Source: an uncultured Collinsella sp. (lineage in GTDB: Bacteria; Actinomycetota; Coriobacteriia; Coriobacteriales; Coriobacteriaceae). Taken from it: DNA of 10,181 bases. Shown here piece after piece: positions 1 to 6,143 of the stretch (the first letter of the stretch is position 1; each line of letters opens with the position of its first letter). The translations under genes were made by a program, and so were the position numbers. The notes under the pieces are model-generated. The model did not search any database. It was not told where the DNA came from and saw nothing but the letters and a program-made list of their open reading frames with translations. The stretch covers positions 1 to 10,181 of the forward strand of contig CABRFW010000046.1 in NCBI GenBank assembly GCA_902470265.1, read 5' to 3'.

Positions 1-848
1 TTGATGCCGACCATGGCCTCGCCCAGGTCCTCAGAAAGCTCGGCGATGAGCTTGGCATCGGTGAAGTTTGCCACGGCCTTGACGATGGCGGCTGCGCGCT
101 TGGCGGGGTCGCCGCTCTTAAAGATGCCCGAGCCGACAAAGACGCCTTCGGCGCCCAGCTGCATCATCAGCGCGGCGTCGGCGGGGGTCGCTACGCCGCC
201 GGCGGCAAAGTTCACGACGGGAAGCTTTCCCGTGGCATGGACCTCGCGCACCAGCTCGACCGGAACCTGCAGTTGCTTGGCTGCCTCAAAGAGCTCGTCG
301 TCGCGCAGGGCAACAACGTCGCGGATCTGCTTTTGGATTTTGCGCATGTGACGCACGGCCTGGACGACGTCGCCCGTACCCGGCTCACCCTTGGTGCGAA
401 TCATAGTGGCGCCCTCGGCAACACGGCGCAGCGCCTCGCCCAGATCGCGGGCGCCGCAGACAAACGGGACGTCAAACTGGGTCTTGTCGATGTGATAGAC
501 GTCATCGGCAGGGGAGAGAACCTCGGACTCGTCGATGTAATCGATCTCGATAGCCTGCAGGACCTGCGCCTCGACAATGTGACCGATGCGGCACTTGGCC
601 ATAACAGGGATGGAGACGGCCTCTTGGATGCCCTTGATCATCTTGGGGTCGCTCATGCGCGAGACGCCGCCTGCGGCACGGATGTCGGCCGGGATGCGCT
701 CGAGTGCCATGACGGCGCAGGCGCCTGCCTCCTCGGCGATGCGTGCCTGCTCGGGCGTGGTGACGTCCATGATGACGCCGCCCTTGAGCATCTGCGCGAG
801 TTCGCGATTGAGTTTGACGCGATCGGCCTTGCTGGTCTGTTCTGCCAT
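1..848 (-). CDS. pdxS: PdxS, pyridoxal 5'-phosphate synthase lyase subunit (C-terminus cut by window edge)
   Basis: PdxS makes pyridoxal 5'-phosphate from ribose 5-phosphate, glyceraldehyde 3-phosphate and ammonia; the ammonia comes from the glutaminase partner PdxT, in the cytosol. The translation begins MAEQTSKADRVKLNREL and carries the family's landmarks: the VIMDV strand with the substrate Asp (about residue 28), IPVMAKCRIGH with the first Schiff-base Lys (about 85), RTKGEPGTG with the second Lys (about 153), and the phosphate-binding VNFAAGGVATPADAALMMQLG and GVFVGSGIFKS stretches. 282 codons are visible, ending at EAMVGI; compared with about 294 residues in Bacillus subtilis, some 10-20 C-terminal residues are missing to the left. 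The ATG at 848 is preceded by AGGGAG (854-859) at a 5-nt spacing. pdxT would normally follow, outside the window. It diverges from the pdxR-type regulator. Sequence, family and context all agree. Confidence 0.97.
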   Translation of the reverse strand, partial: MAEQTSKADRVKLNRELAQMLKGGVIMDVTTPEQARIAEEAGACAVMALERIPADIRAAGGVSRMSDPKMIKGIQEAVSIPVMAKCRIGHIVEAQVLQAIEIDYIDESEVLSPADDVYHIDKTQFDVPFVCGARDLGEALRRVAEGATMIRTKGEPGTGDVVQAVRHMRKIQKQIRDVVALRDDELFEAAKQLQVPVELVREVHATGKLPVVNFAAGGVATPADAALMMQLGAEGVFVGSGIFKSGDPAKRAAAIVKAVANFTDAKLIAELSEDLGEAMVGI

Positions 849-993
849 GGTTGCTCCCTTGGTTGGCATGTGCATTGCTTGACGGAACATCCTATCGGGG
901 AGCTGGGTATGGCAAAATACTCAGTTTTCGAGATAATAATAATGTCAGCCTAATACCAGATTGAACAGCTCGATAAGGTCAGGTGGCAAACTC
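849..993. promoter_or_regulatory. Divergent pdxS/pdxR control region with a repeated TGGCAAA-CTCA motif
   Basis: This 145-bp gap must hold both promoters. TGGCAAAATACTCA (910-923) and TGGCAAACTCA (984-994) share TGGCAAA and CTCA in the same orientation. The first copy lies where a pdxS promoter could be; the second overlaps the regulator's ribosome binding site and start codon. MocR-type PdxR proteins are known to bind direct repeats in such shared regions, so these are candidate operators (inference). On the minus strand TTTGCC / TAGGAT with a 16-bp spacer is a possible but weak pdxS promoter. An AT-rich stretch at 930-957 may hold the regulator's -10, but no clear -35/-10 pair could be assigned. 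Confidence 0.4.
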
Positions 994-2430
994 ATGCTTG
1001 ACTACAATTTGGAAAAACGCGGCGAAGCATCGCTTTATGAGTATGTTTACCAGCAAATTCGAGATGATATTGTTGCTGGACGTATTGTGGCGGGGGAGCA
1101 TCTTCCGTCTAAGCGCGCCTTTGCCAGTCATCTGGGAATCAGTGTCATTACCATCGAGAATGCATATAGCCAGTTACTTGCCGAGGGCTATATTTGTTCA
1201 ATGCCGCGTCGTGGCTACTACGCTTGCAAGCTTCCGGATGCACCGGTTTTGCCTTTGGCTTCGCAGGGCATCGACCGAGATACCGTCTCTGTGGGCCTCA
1301 GCGCGCATGATGTCAACGGACAGGTCGAGCTGTTCGATGCACTTTCTCCTTCCGCTTTGGAGGCGGCGCGGCTTTGGCAAAGCGCACTACGGGCGACGCT
1401 GGCATCCGAAGATGAGCGCGAAATCTTTTCGCCCGCACCGGCGCAGGGCACCGCTCGGCTGCGACGCGCAATTGCTCACCATCTGCGTGGGACAAGGGGC
1501 ATGAATGTCGACCCCAACAACATTGTTATCGGTGCAGGCGCCCAGCTGCTCGATACCATGTTGGTTCAGTTGCTTGGCGCTGACAAGGTGTATGCTGTTG
1601 AGGACCCGGGCTATTTGCGTCTGACGCGCATCTATCAGGCTATGGGCTGCCAAGTACGACATATCCCGTTGGATGACGACGGCGTGGACCTGAGCGCTCT
1701 GCAGAAAACTGGGACCGATGTCCTTCACCTTATGCCGTCCCATCAGTATCCCACCGGTCTTGTGACGAGCATTGCGCGTCGCTATGCGCTGCTGAGCTGG
1801 GCCGCCGAGCGACCAGGTCGGTACCTCATCGAAGATGACTTTGATTGTGAGTTTCGCCTTGCCGGCAAGCCAATTCCCGCGCTCGCGTCGATCGATGCCT
1901 CCCAGTCGGTTATCTACACCAACACGTTTTCGAAGAGCCTGTCATCGGCGTTGCGTCTAGCGTACATGGTGCTGCCCGATGAGCTAATGGAGCGGTTTAG
2001 GCGCAACCTTGGTTTTTACGCCTCGTCGGTGAGTTCTGTTGACCAGGTCGCTTTGGCTCGTTTGCTGGAATCGGGTGATTACGAGCGACATGTGAACCGC
2101 GTGCGCGTTCGTGCTCGCGAGGCGCGTGATGGCCTGGCGGCGCTTGTACGGAAGGCATTTCCGGCAGGGGAAGTCTCGATCGAACACGCAGACGCGGGCC
2201 TTTACTGCACCGTGGTTGCGGAGCGTGGAACGGGCGGAAGCACTATTGCACGGGCCCTCACGCGCTCGAGCATCCCTTTTATCGATATCGGTGACTGTTT
2301 TTGGTGTGCCGATGGCGCATCTGCCCCTGAAAACTCAACTCATATTCTTGTCCAGTATGACGACCTGAGTCCAAAAGTACTAACTACCTTGGAATTGCAG
2401 CTAATGGGGGGCACTCTGCAATCTAAGTGA
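994..2430 (+). CDS. pdxR: PdxR-like MocR-family transcriptional regulator (GntR wHTH plus aminotransferase domain)
   Basis: This is a two-domain regulator of 478 aa, a usual length for the MocR family. Residues 1-75 form a GntR-type winged helix (YEYVYQQIRDDIVAGRI, LPSKRAFASHLGIS, YSQLLAEGYI). From about residue 110 it follows the fold-type I aminotransferase plan: HQYPTG, the IEDDFDCEF strand with the PLP-ring Asp, and TFSKSL with the PLP-binding Lys at residue 314. Such proteins sense PLP; PdxR members activate pdxST and often repress themselves. Divergence from pdxS supports PdxR over GabR or other MocR types. I chose ATG 994 because AGGTGG (981-986) sits 7 nt upstream; the earlier TTG at 961 lacks a comparable site. 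The final codons AAG-TGA come from the left edge of the 119-bp repeat copy that begins at 2425, so the last residue and the stop are repeat-derived. The C-terminus otherwise looks complete. Confidence 0.88.
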   Translation: MLDYNLEKRGEASLYEYVYQQIRDDIVAGRIVAGEHLPSKRAFASHLGISVITIENAYSQLLAEGYICSMPRRGYYACKLPDAPVLPLASQGIDRDTVSVGLSAHDVNGQVELFDALSPSALEAARLWQSALRATLASEDEREIFSPAPAQGTARLRRAIAHHLRGTRGMNVDPNNIVIGAGAQLLDTMLVQLLGADKVYAVEDPGYLRLTRIYQAMGCQVRHIPLDDDGVDLSALQKTGTDVLHLMPSHQYPTGLVTSIARRYALLSWAAERPGRYLIEDDFDCEFRLAGKPIPALASIDASQSVIYTNTFSKSLSSALRLAYMVLPDELMERFRRNLGFYASSVSSVDQVALARLLESGDYERHVNRVRVRAREARDGLAALVRKAFPAGEVSIEHADAGLYCTVVAERGTGGSTIARALTRSSIPFIDIGDCFWCADGASAPENSTHILVQYDDLSPKVLTTLELQLMGGTLQSK

Positions 2431-2543
2431 GTAGACTTTTAGCACTTTGGCGACCAGGCAGTTTTGTAACAAGCTATCTACCTGCGGTTTTGAAAAGCAG
2501 GAAGACCGGCCTGCTCGGAATGTTCAAAAAAGTCTACTCACTT
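2425..2543. repeat. 119-bp element with terminal inverted repeats, copy 1
   Basis: It starts AAGTGAGTAGACTTTT and ends AAAAGTCTACTCACTT, so its ends are perfect 16-bp inverted repeats. A second copy at 3845-3963 has the same orientation and exactly the same length, with 20 mismatches by hand count (about 83% identity) and no gaps; mismatches cluster in the middle and the ends are unchanged. The inside can also fold: CAGGC (starting near 2455) can pair with GCCTG (near 2510). As RNA it would form a long hairpin just after the pdxR stop codon, which itself lies inside the element. It may be a miniature inverted-repeat mobile element, a dispersed palindromic repeat acting as terminator, or one boundary of the nuclease-carrying island. 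No target-site duplication could be recognised. Confidence 0.85.
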
Positions 2544-2577
2544 GCCGCGTAAAGCTTCTGCATGAGAAAAAAATGGG

Positions 2578-2643
2578 GTTTTCAACAGGGCTTCGTCCAG
2601 CTCTTGGCAAGCTTTTGGCCAGTTGGGGAGGGCTGTTGAAAAC
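2578..2643. repeat. Perfect 11-bp inverted repeat in the leader of the nuclease-like gene
   Basis: GTTTTCAACAG (2578-2588) and CTGTTGAAAAC (2633-2643) are exact inverted copies 44 bp apart, lying in the 176-bp gap between repeat copy 1 and the nuclease-like gene. A smaller hairpin, GCGCCA / TGGTGC with a G-T pair, follows near 2660-2676. No coding sequence was recognised in 2544-2720. These could be operator half-sites or a leader structure for the downstream gene; nothing in the sequence settles which. Confidence 0.45.
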
Positions 2644-2720
2644 TTTGCAGTCCGTTCGGCGCCATTTTTGGTGCGTTCGCGCCAATGCGTGACTGACTGG
2701 GTTGAAATTCGTGTTTTCCT

Positions 2721-3854
2721 GTGCCTATGAAGGATCTACTTTGTGACATATCGGCTTTTAGGTACTGGCGTTTGCCTCCTCAAGTCCGCGCTTTGTGTCC
2801 GCCGCTTCCACGACCGGAAGAAGACCGGCAGCGATATGATTTCGCCCGCAACCCGACGGCTGCGGTCGCGCTCGGTTTTCCGTTGTATACATTGGTTCGG
2901 ACGAGAAACAAACGGACTTGTCCTGCCAGCATTAGGCAGCGGCTGTTTCTTGGTGAGCTCCCCAGGGAATCCGTGCTGGAAACGGAGCATGGGTTTTTGG
3001 TTACATCTCCTCTACTGACGACATTCATCATGTCGCGGCATCTGACGGATCTTCAGCTTCTTTTGGTATTGGCGGAGATGTGTGGCTTGTTTGCGGTGTG
3101 TGCCCTGCCGGCGGCACTCGAGGCGGAGCTTTCGCGTGCAATTGATTCGGGCGCGATTTCGACAACGTTCGGTTGGGTGCGCTGCCCGTCCGAGGACGGC
3201 ATCGCCTCAAATTTATGGCGTCGAGACGCTTTGGTTTTGGGCGGAGACCTTGACCGTTTTTGTTCAGATGTTTGCGGGATGCGTTGCGGCAATAGATTTA
3301 TGGCGGTATCGCAACTCGTTCCATTGGGTGCCGCGTCGCCTTTTGAGGTCGAGGCGTATTTGTTGCTTGGACTGCCGCGAGCCCTGGGAGGCGAAGGTTT
3401 TTGCGGCATAGAGCTTAATGTTGAAGTGATGCTAAACACAAGTGCTCGAGCGATTGTGGAAAAGTCCCGTGTATATATCGACCTACTTCTTTCTTCGCCG
3501 GACGGCAGGCGACAGGTGGCCATTGAATGTCAGGGAAAGGCCTCGCACGGACGCGCAGGGGATGGCTTGCGTGACGCTGACCGCATGACGGCCCTTCAGG
3601 CCATGGGCTACGATGTACTTCTCCTGACACACAGACAGATATCCGATGAGGATAGATTCCGCGCGATCGTTAAGGCCATATGCAGGATGCTCGATGCTGA
3701 ATATCGTGATAAAAGCTCAGACGAGCAAAGGGCTGAGACATTACTCCGGTCTGAACTATTCGTTGACTGGACAAAATTGGGAGTAATCGACGGGAAGATG
3801 CCCGTTAGACACAAAACGGCTCAATCGTGGACGGCTGCGGTTCTAAGTGAGTAG
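2721..3854 (+). CDS. AbiEi-like / DUF559-Vsr-like nuclease-fold protein, possible defence cargo
   Basis: This 377-aa protein has no exact name known to me. Residues 35-130 (RYDFARNPTAAVALGFPLY, LETEHGFLVTSP, LTDLQLLLVLAEMCG) resemble the layout of actinobacterial AbiEi-type antitoxin/DUF559 proteins. Residues 205-310 follow the DUF559/Vsr-like PD-(D/E)XK pattern: SPFEVEAYLLLGLPRAL, then D254 in VYIDLLL, E269-C-Q-G-K273 followed by H276, then DADRMTALQAMGYDVLLLT, equivalent to the usual D-R-x3-L-x3-Gy-x-vl-x-lT. This fits a nucleic-acid-cleaving fold, perhaps in defence or genome maintenance; the target is unknown. No signal peptide or membrane helix is seen. GTG 2721 and ATG 2727 are both possible starts and neither has a good Shine-Dalgarno. 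The last codons AGT-GAG-TAG belong to repeat copy 2, so the protein ends in repeat-derived SE. Codon choice looks less GC-biased than in the neighbouring operons, and the gene is bracketed by repeats, which suggests transfer. Confidence 0.6.
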   Translation: MPMKDLLCDISAFRYWRLPPQVRALCPPLPRPEEDRQRYDFARNPTAAVALGFPLYTLVRTRNKRTCPASIRQRLFLGELPRESVLETEHGFLVTSPLLTTFIMSRHLTDLQLLLVLAEMCGLFAVCALPAALEAELSRAIDSGAISTTFGWVRCPSEDGIASNLWRRDALVLGGDLDRFCSDVCGMRCGNRFMAVSQLVPLGAASPFEVEAYLLLGLPRALGGEGFCGIELNVEVMLNTSARAIVEKSRVYIDLLLSSPDGRRQVAIECQGKASHGRAGDGLRDADRMTALQAMGYDVLLLTHRQISDEDRFRAIVKAICRMLDAEYRDKSSDEQRAETLLRSELFVDWTKLGVIDGKMPVRHKTAQSWTAAVLSE

Positions 3855-3963
3855 ACTTTTGGCACTTTGGCGACCAGGCCGTTTTGCAACAAGTCATTTA
3901 CCTGCGGCTTTATAAAGCAATATGGGTGGTGTGCTCGGCAAGTTCCAAAAAGTCTACTCACTT
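3845..3963. repeat. 119-bp element with terminal inverted repeats, copy 2
   Basis: This is the second, same-orientation copy of the element at 2425-2543. Here the terminal inverted repeat extends to 18 bp (CTAAGTGAGTAGACTTTT at 3843-3860, its complement ending at 3965). The centre contains the perfect palindrome GCTTTATAAAGC near 3907-3918; the matching part of copy 1 reads GTTTTGAAAAGC, in which most of the stem can still pair (one C to T change turns a C-G pair into U-G). That hints that an RNA or cruciform structure is kept. It supplies the stop codon of the nuclease-like gene. It lies between two convergent genes, before the rubrerythrin terminator. Confidence 0.85.
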
Positions 3964-4031
3964 AGTTTTTGACGAGAAGCCTATGCCGAAGGCGGTCCTA
4001 TTTCAGGGCGTTAACAAGTTCGTGAGGCACG

Positions 4032-4061
4032 AAAAAGGCCCGAACCAATACGGTCCGGGCC
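4032..4061 (-). terminator. Rho-independent terminator of the rubrerythrin gene
   Basis: Read on the minus strand, GGCCCGGACC (4061-4052) pairs with GGTTCGGGCC (4046-4037), with one G-U pair, around the five-base loop GTATT, and is followed by TTTTT (4036-4032). It lies 35 nt past the rubrerythrin stop codon. Confidence 0.88.
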
Positions 4062-4096
4062 TCATCGAGCTTGAGGTTATGTCTCAGGCGTTTGGC

Positions 4097-4657
4097 TTAG
4101 CCAAAGTAGCGCTTGAGCAGGCCGGCGAAAGCCTTGCCGTGGCGGGCCTCGTCGCGAGCCATCTCGTGCACGGTGTCGTGGATGGCATCAAGGCCAGCGG
4201 CCTTGGCACGCTTGGCAAGATCGGTCTTGCCGGCGGTGGCACCGTTCTCGGCCTCAACGCGCATCTCGAGGTTCTTCTTGGTGGAGTCGGTCACGACCTC
4301 GCCCAGGAGCTCAGCGAACTTGGCAGCGTGCTCGGCCTCCTCGTGGGCAGCCTTTTCCCAGTACAGGCCGATCTCGGGATAGCCCTCGCGATGAGCGACG
4401 CGCGCCATGGCCAGGTACATACCGACCTCGGAGCACTCGCCCTCAAAGTTGGCGCGCAGGTCGGCAACGATGTCCTCGGAGACGCCCTCCATCTTGGCGA
4501 CGCCCACGACGTGCTCGGCAGCCCACTCGAGCTGACCCTCCTCCTGCTTCAGGAAGCGAGAACCGGGAACGCCGCACTGGGGGCACTTGAAGTCCTCGGG
4601 CAGCTGGTCGCCGTCGAACTCTTCCACATAACCGCAAACGGGGCAAACAAACTTCAT
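4097..4657 (-). CDS. Reverse-domain rubrerythrin (rubredoxin-like N-terminus, diiron ferritin-like C-terminus)
   Basis: Rubrerythrins reduce hydrogen peroxide in the cytosol of anaerobes, taking electrons from NAD(P)H through rubredoxin-type carriers. In this 186-aa protein the rubredoxin-like FeS4 centre comes first: CPVCG (C5, C8) and CPQCG (C25, C28). The four-helix diiron domain follows: NFEGECSEVGMYLAMA, EKAAHEEAEHAAKFAELLG (ExxH) and HEMARDEARHGKAFAGLL (second ExxH). That order is the reverse of classical rubrerythrin and matches the oxygen- and peroxide-inducible reverse rubrerythrins of clostridia. ATG 4657 is preceded by AAAGGA (4670-4665) at 7 nt; longer in-frame starts up to 4762 would begin in the leader hairpin and are unlikely. 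It is monocistronic, with its own promoter and terminator. A peroxide-responsive regulator such as PerR is plausible from the family, but no clear box was identified. Confidence 0.95.
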   Translation of the reverse strand: MKFVCPVCGYVEEFDGDQLPEDFKCPQCGVPGSRFLKQEEGQLEWAAEHVVGVAKMEGVSEDIVADLRANFEGECSEVGMYLAMARVAHREGYPEIGLYWEKAAHEEAEHAAKFAELLGEVVTDSTKKNLEMRVEAENGATAGKTDLAKRAKAAGLDAIHDTVHEMARDEARHGKAFAGLLKRYFG

Positions 4658-4688
4658 GATTCGATCCTTTCGATCGATGGCGATTGTG

Positions 4689-4727
4689 CGCTCGTCCGGT
4701 CCCGTAAGGGCCCTCTCCGGACGTGCG
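4689..4727 (-). promoter_or_regulatory. Stable hairpin in the rubrerythrin 5' leader
   Basis: CGCTCGTCCGG (4689-4699) and CCGGACGTGCG (4717-4727) are 11-bp inverted arms with one mismatch; an inner CCC-GTAA-GGG can stack on them. It lies between the predicted rubrerythrin promoter and the ribosome binding site, so it would be in the 5' untranslated RNA. It lacks a following T-run and is therefore not an obvious terminator. It may affect mRNA stability or translation. Confidence 0.5.
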
Positions 4728-4741
4728 TCTTGACGAGTTCT

Positions 4742-4769
4742 ATTATCCATAAATGCAACCAAATGTGAA
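4742..4769 (-). promoter_or_regulatory. Predicted rubrerythrin promoter
   Basis: On the minus strand, TTCACA (4769-4764) and GATAAT (4747-4742) are each one base from the sigma-A consensus and are separated by 16 bp. Transcription would start near 4735, giving a leader of about 80 nt that contains the hairpin at 4689-4727. Confidence 0.55.
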
Positions 4770-4861
4770 GCCTATTAGGAATGATTTTTAATAAAACAAT
4801 TTCGAGATATGAAGATGTTGATTGATTAACGATTGGGAGGCCGTCTGCGATCTTTGCTGAG

Positions 4862-4905
4862 TACAATCGGGCGAGCAAATGTTGACCTATCAACAAATGA
4901 AGGAG
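4862..4905 (+). promoter_or_regulatory. Possible -10 and leader of the dehydrogenase operon
   Basis: TACAAT (4862-4867) is a good -10 match, but no convincing -35 lies 16-18 bp upstream, so an activator could be needed. GTTGA-CCTA-TCAAC (4881-4894) is a small perfect palindrome just before the AAGGAG ribosome binding site (4900-4905); it could be an operator or a small hairpin. Evidence is weak. Confidence 0.3.
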
Positions 4906-4913
4906 TTTCCTTT

Positions 4914-6134
4914 ATGCATCTAGCCCGTCGTGCCTGGTGCCGAACATATCAGACGGTTTTTCGCATTGCATTGCCGATCCTGCCCTATACCGAGCCGCGC
5001 ATTTTAGAGCATGCCGAGGATGTGCCCGCGGTGCTTCAAAAGCGCTCGATCCAGAAGGTCCTTATCGTGACGGATCCCGGCATTGCCCGTCTGGGGCTCA
5101 CGGCACCGCTCGAGGCGGCGCTCGCATCCAGGGGGATTGGCGTTACGGTCTATGCCGAAACGCGTGCAAACCCCACGGTTTCAAACGTGGAAGAAGCGGC
5201 GTCCCTGTATCGAGAGAGCGCCTGCCAGGCCATTATCGGCTTTGGCGGTGGCTCGGCCATGGACTGTGCCAAGGGCGTGGGCGCACGCATTGCGCAGCCA
5301 AACAAGCCCATCAACAAGATGCGCGGCCTGCTGCGGATTCATCGTCGCCTGCCGCTGCTCATCGCCGTCCCCACCACGGCAGGCACGGGAAGCGAGGTCA
5401 CACTTGCGGCGGTAATTACCGATGACGAGACGCACTACAAGTACCCCATTAACGACTTTGTGCTTATTCCGCGCTTTGCGGTGCACGACCCCGAGTTTAC
5501 GCGCGGTCTGCCCGCCTCCATTACGGGGCAGACGGGTATGGACGCCCTGACGCATGCCGTCGAGGCCTTTATCGGGCGAAGCACCACGCCCTATACGCGC
5601 AAGATGGCGCGACAGGCGGTGCAGCTTATCCACGACAATTTGCTCGAGGCCTATGAGCATGGTGACGACATGCGTGCGCGTCGCAATATGCTTTCGGCGG
5701 CGTATAAGGCGGGAGTTGCCTTTACGCGCTCCTATGTTGGATACGTTCATGCCATCGCGCACAGTCTAGGCGGCCGATACGGAATTCCGCACGGTTTGGC
5801 CAACGCGATCATCCTGCCGCACATGCTTCGCGCTTATGGTGACGCCGCCGCCCCCAAGCTTGCCGATCTTGCTCGCATGGCGGGCATTGCGCCGGCTACC
5901 GCGCAGGACAGTCTTGCGGTCGAGGCCTTTATCGATTGGGTCGACCGCATGAACGAGGCCCTGGGAATCCCCAAATATGTCTCGGGTATTCGCCGCTCCG
6001 ATATTCCGCAAATGGCGGCCCATGCCGATGCCGAGGCCAATCCCCTGTACCCCGTTCCACTTTTGATGGACCGCTCGGAGCTCGAGCATATGTACGAGGT
6101 CGTCGCGGGTGGTATGTTTGAGGACGAGAACTAG
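4914..6134 (+). CDS. Iron-containing (group III) alcohol dehydrogenase
   Basis: This enzyme interconverts primary alcohols and aldehydes with NAD(P)H in the cytosol. The 406-aa protein begins with a short leader (residues 1-30) before the family core at YTEPRIL. The nucleotide-binding GFGGGSAMDCAKG spans about residues 109-121, and PTTAGTGSEVT follows. The metal ligands are D210, H214 (GMDALTHAVEAF), H279 (GYVHAIAHSLGG) and H293 (GIPHGLANA). Their spacing of 4, 65 and 14 is close to that of E. coli FucO, so the active site looks intact. ATG 4914 is chosen because AAGGAG (4900-4905) lies 8 nt upstream; an earlier in-frame TTG at 4833 lies in the promoter region. The aldehyde dehydrogenase follows after 9 bp and is surely co-transcribed, so the pair may oxidise an alcohol to an acid, or run the first step in reverse. 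The substrate cannot be told from sequence. Confidence 0.93.
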   Translation: MHLARRAWCRTYQTVFRIALPILPYTEPRILEHAEDVPAVLQKRSIQKVLIVTDPGIARLGLTAPLEAALASRGIGVTVYAETRANPTVSNVEEAASLYRESACQAIIGFGGGSAMDCAKGVGARIAQPNKPINKMRGLLRIHRRLPLLIAVPTTAGTGSEVTLAAVITDDETHYKYPINDFVLIPRFAVHDPEFTRGLPASITGQTGMDALTHAVEAFIGRSTTPYTRKMARQAVQLIHDNLLEAYEHGDDMRARRNMLSAAYKAGVAFTRSYVGYVHAIAHSLGGRYGIPHGLANAIILPHMLRAYGDAAAPKLADLARMAGIAPATAQDSLAVEAFIDWVDRMNEALGIPKYVSGIRRSDIPQMAAHADAEANPLYPVPLLMDRSELEHMYEVVAGGMFEDEN

Positions 6135-6143
6135 GAGGGTGCC

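Noticed and set aside
237..953. 238-codon plus-strand frame over pdxS
   Set aside because: It is antisense to the strongly conserved pdxS and has no family features.
2447..2692. 81-codon frame inside and after repeat copy 1
   Set aside because: Its N-terminal part is the repeat sequence and the rest has no recognisable protein features or ribosome binding site.
3884..4768. 294-codon open frame on the plus strand
   Set aside because: It begins in repeat copy 2, passes through the rubrerythrin terminator and is antisense to the whole rubrerythrin gene.
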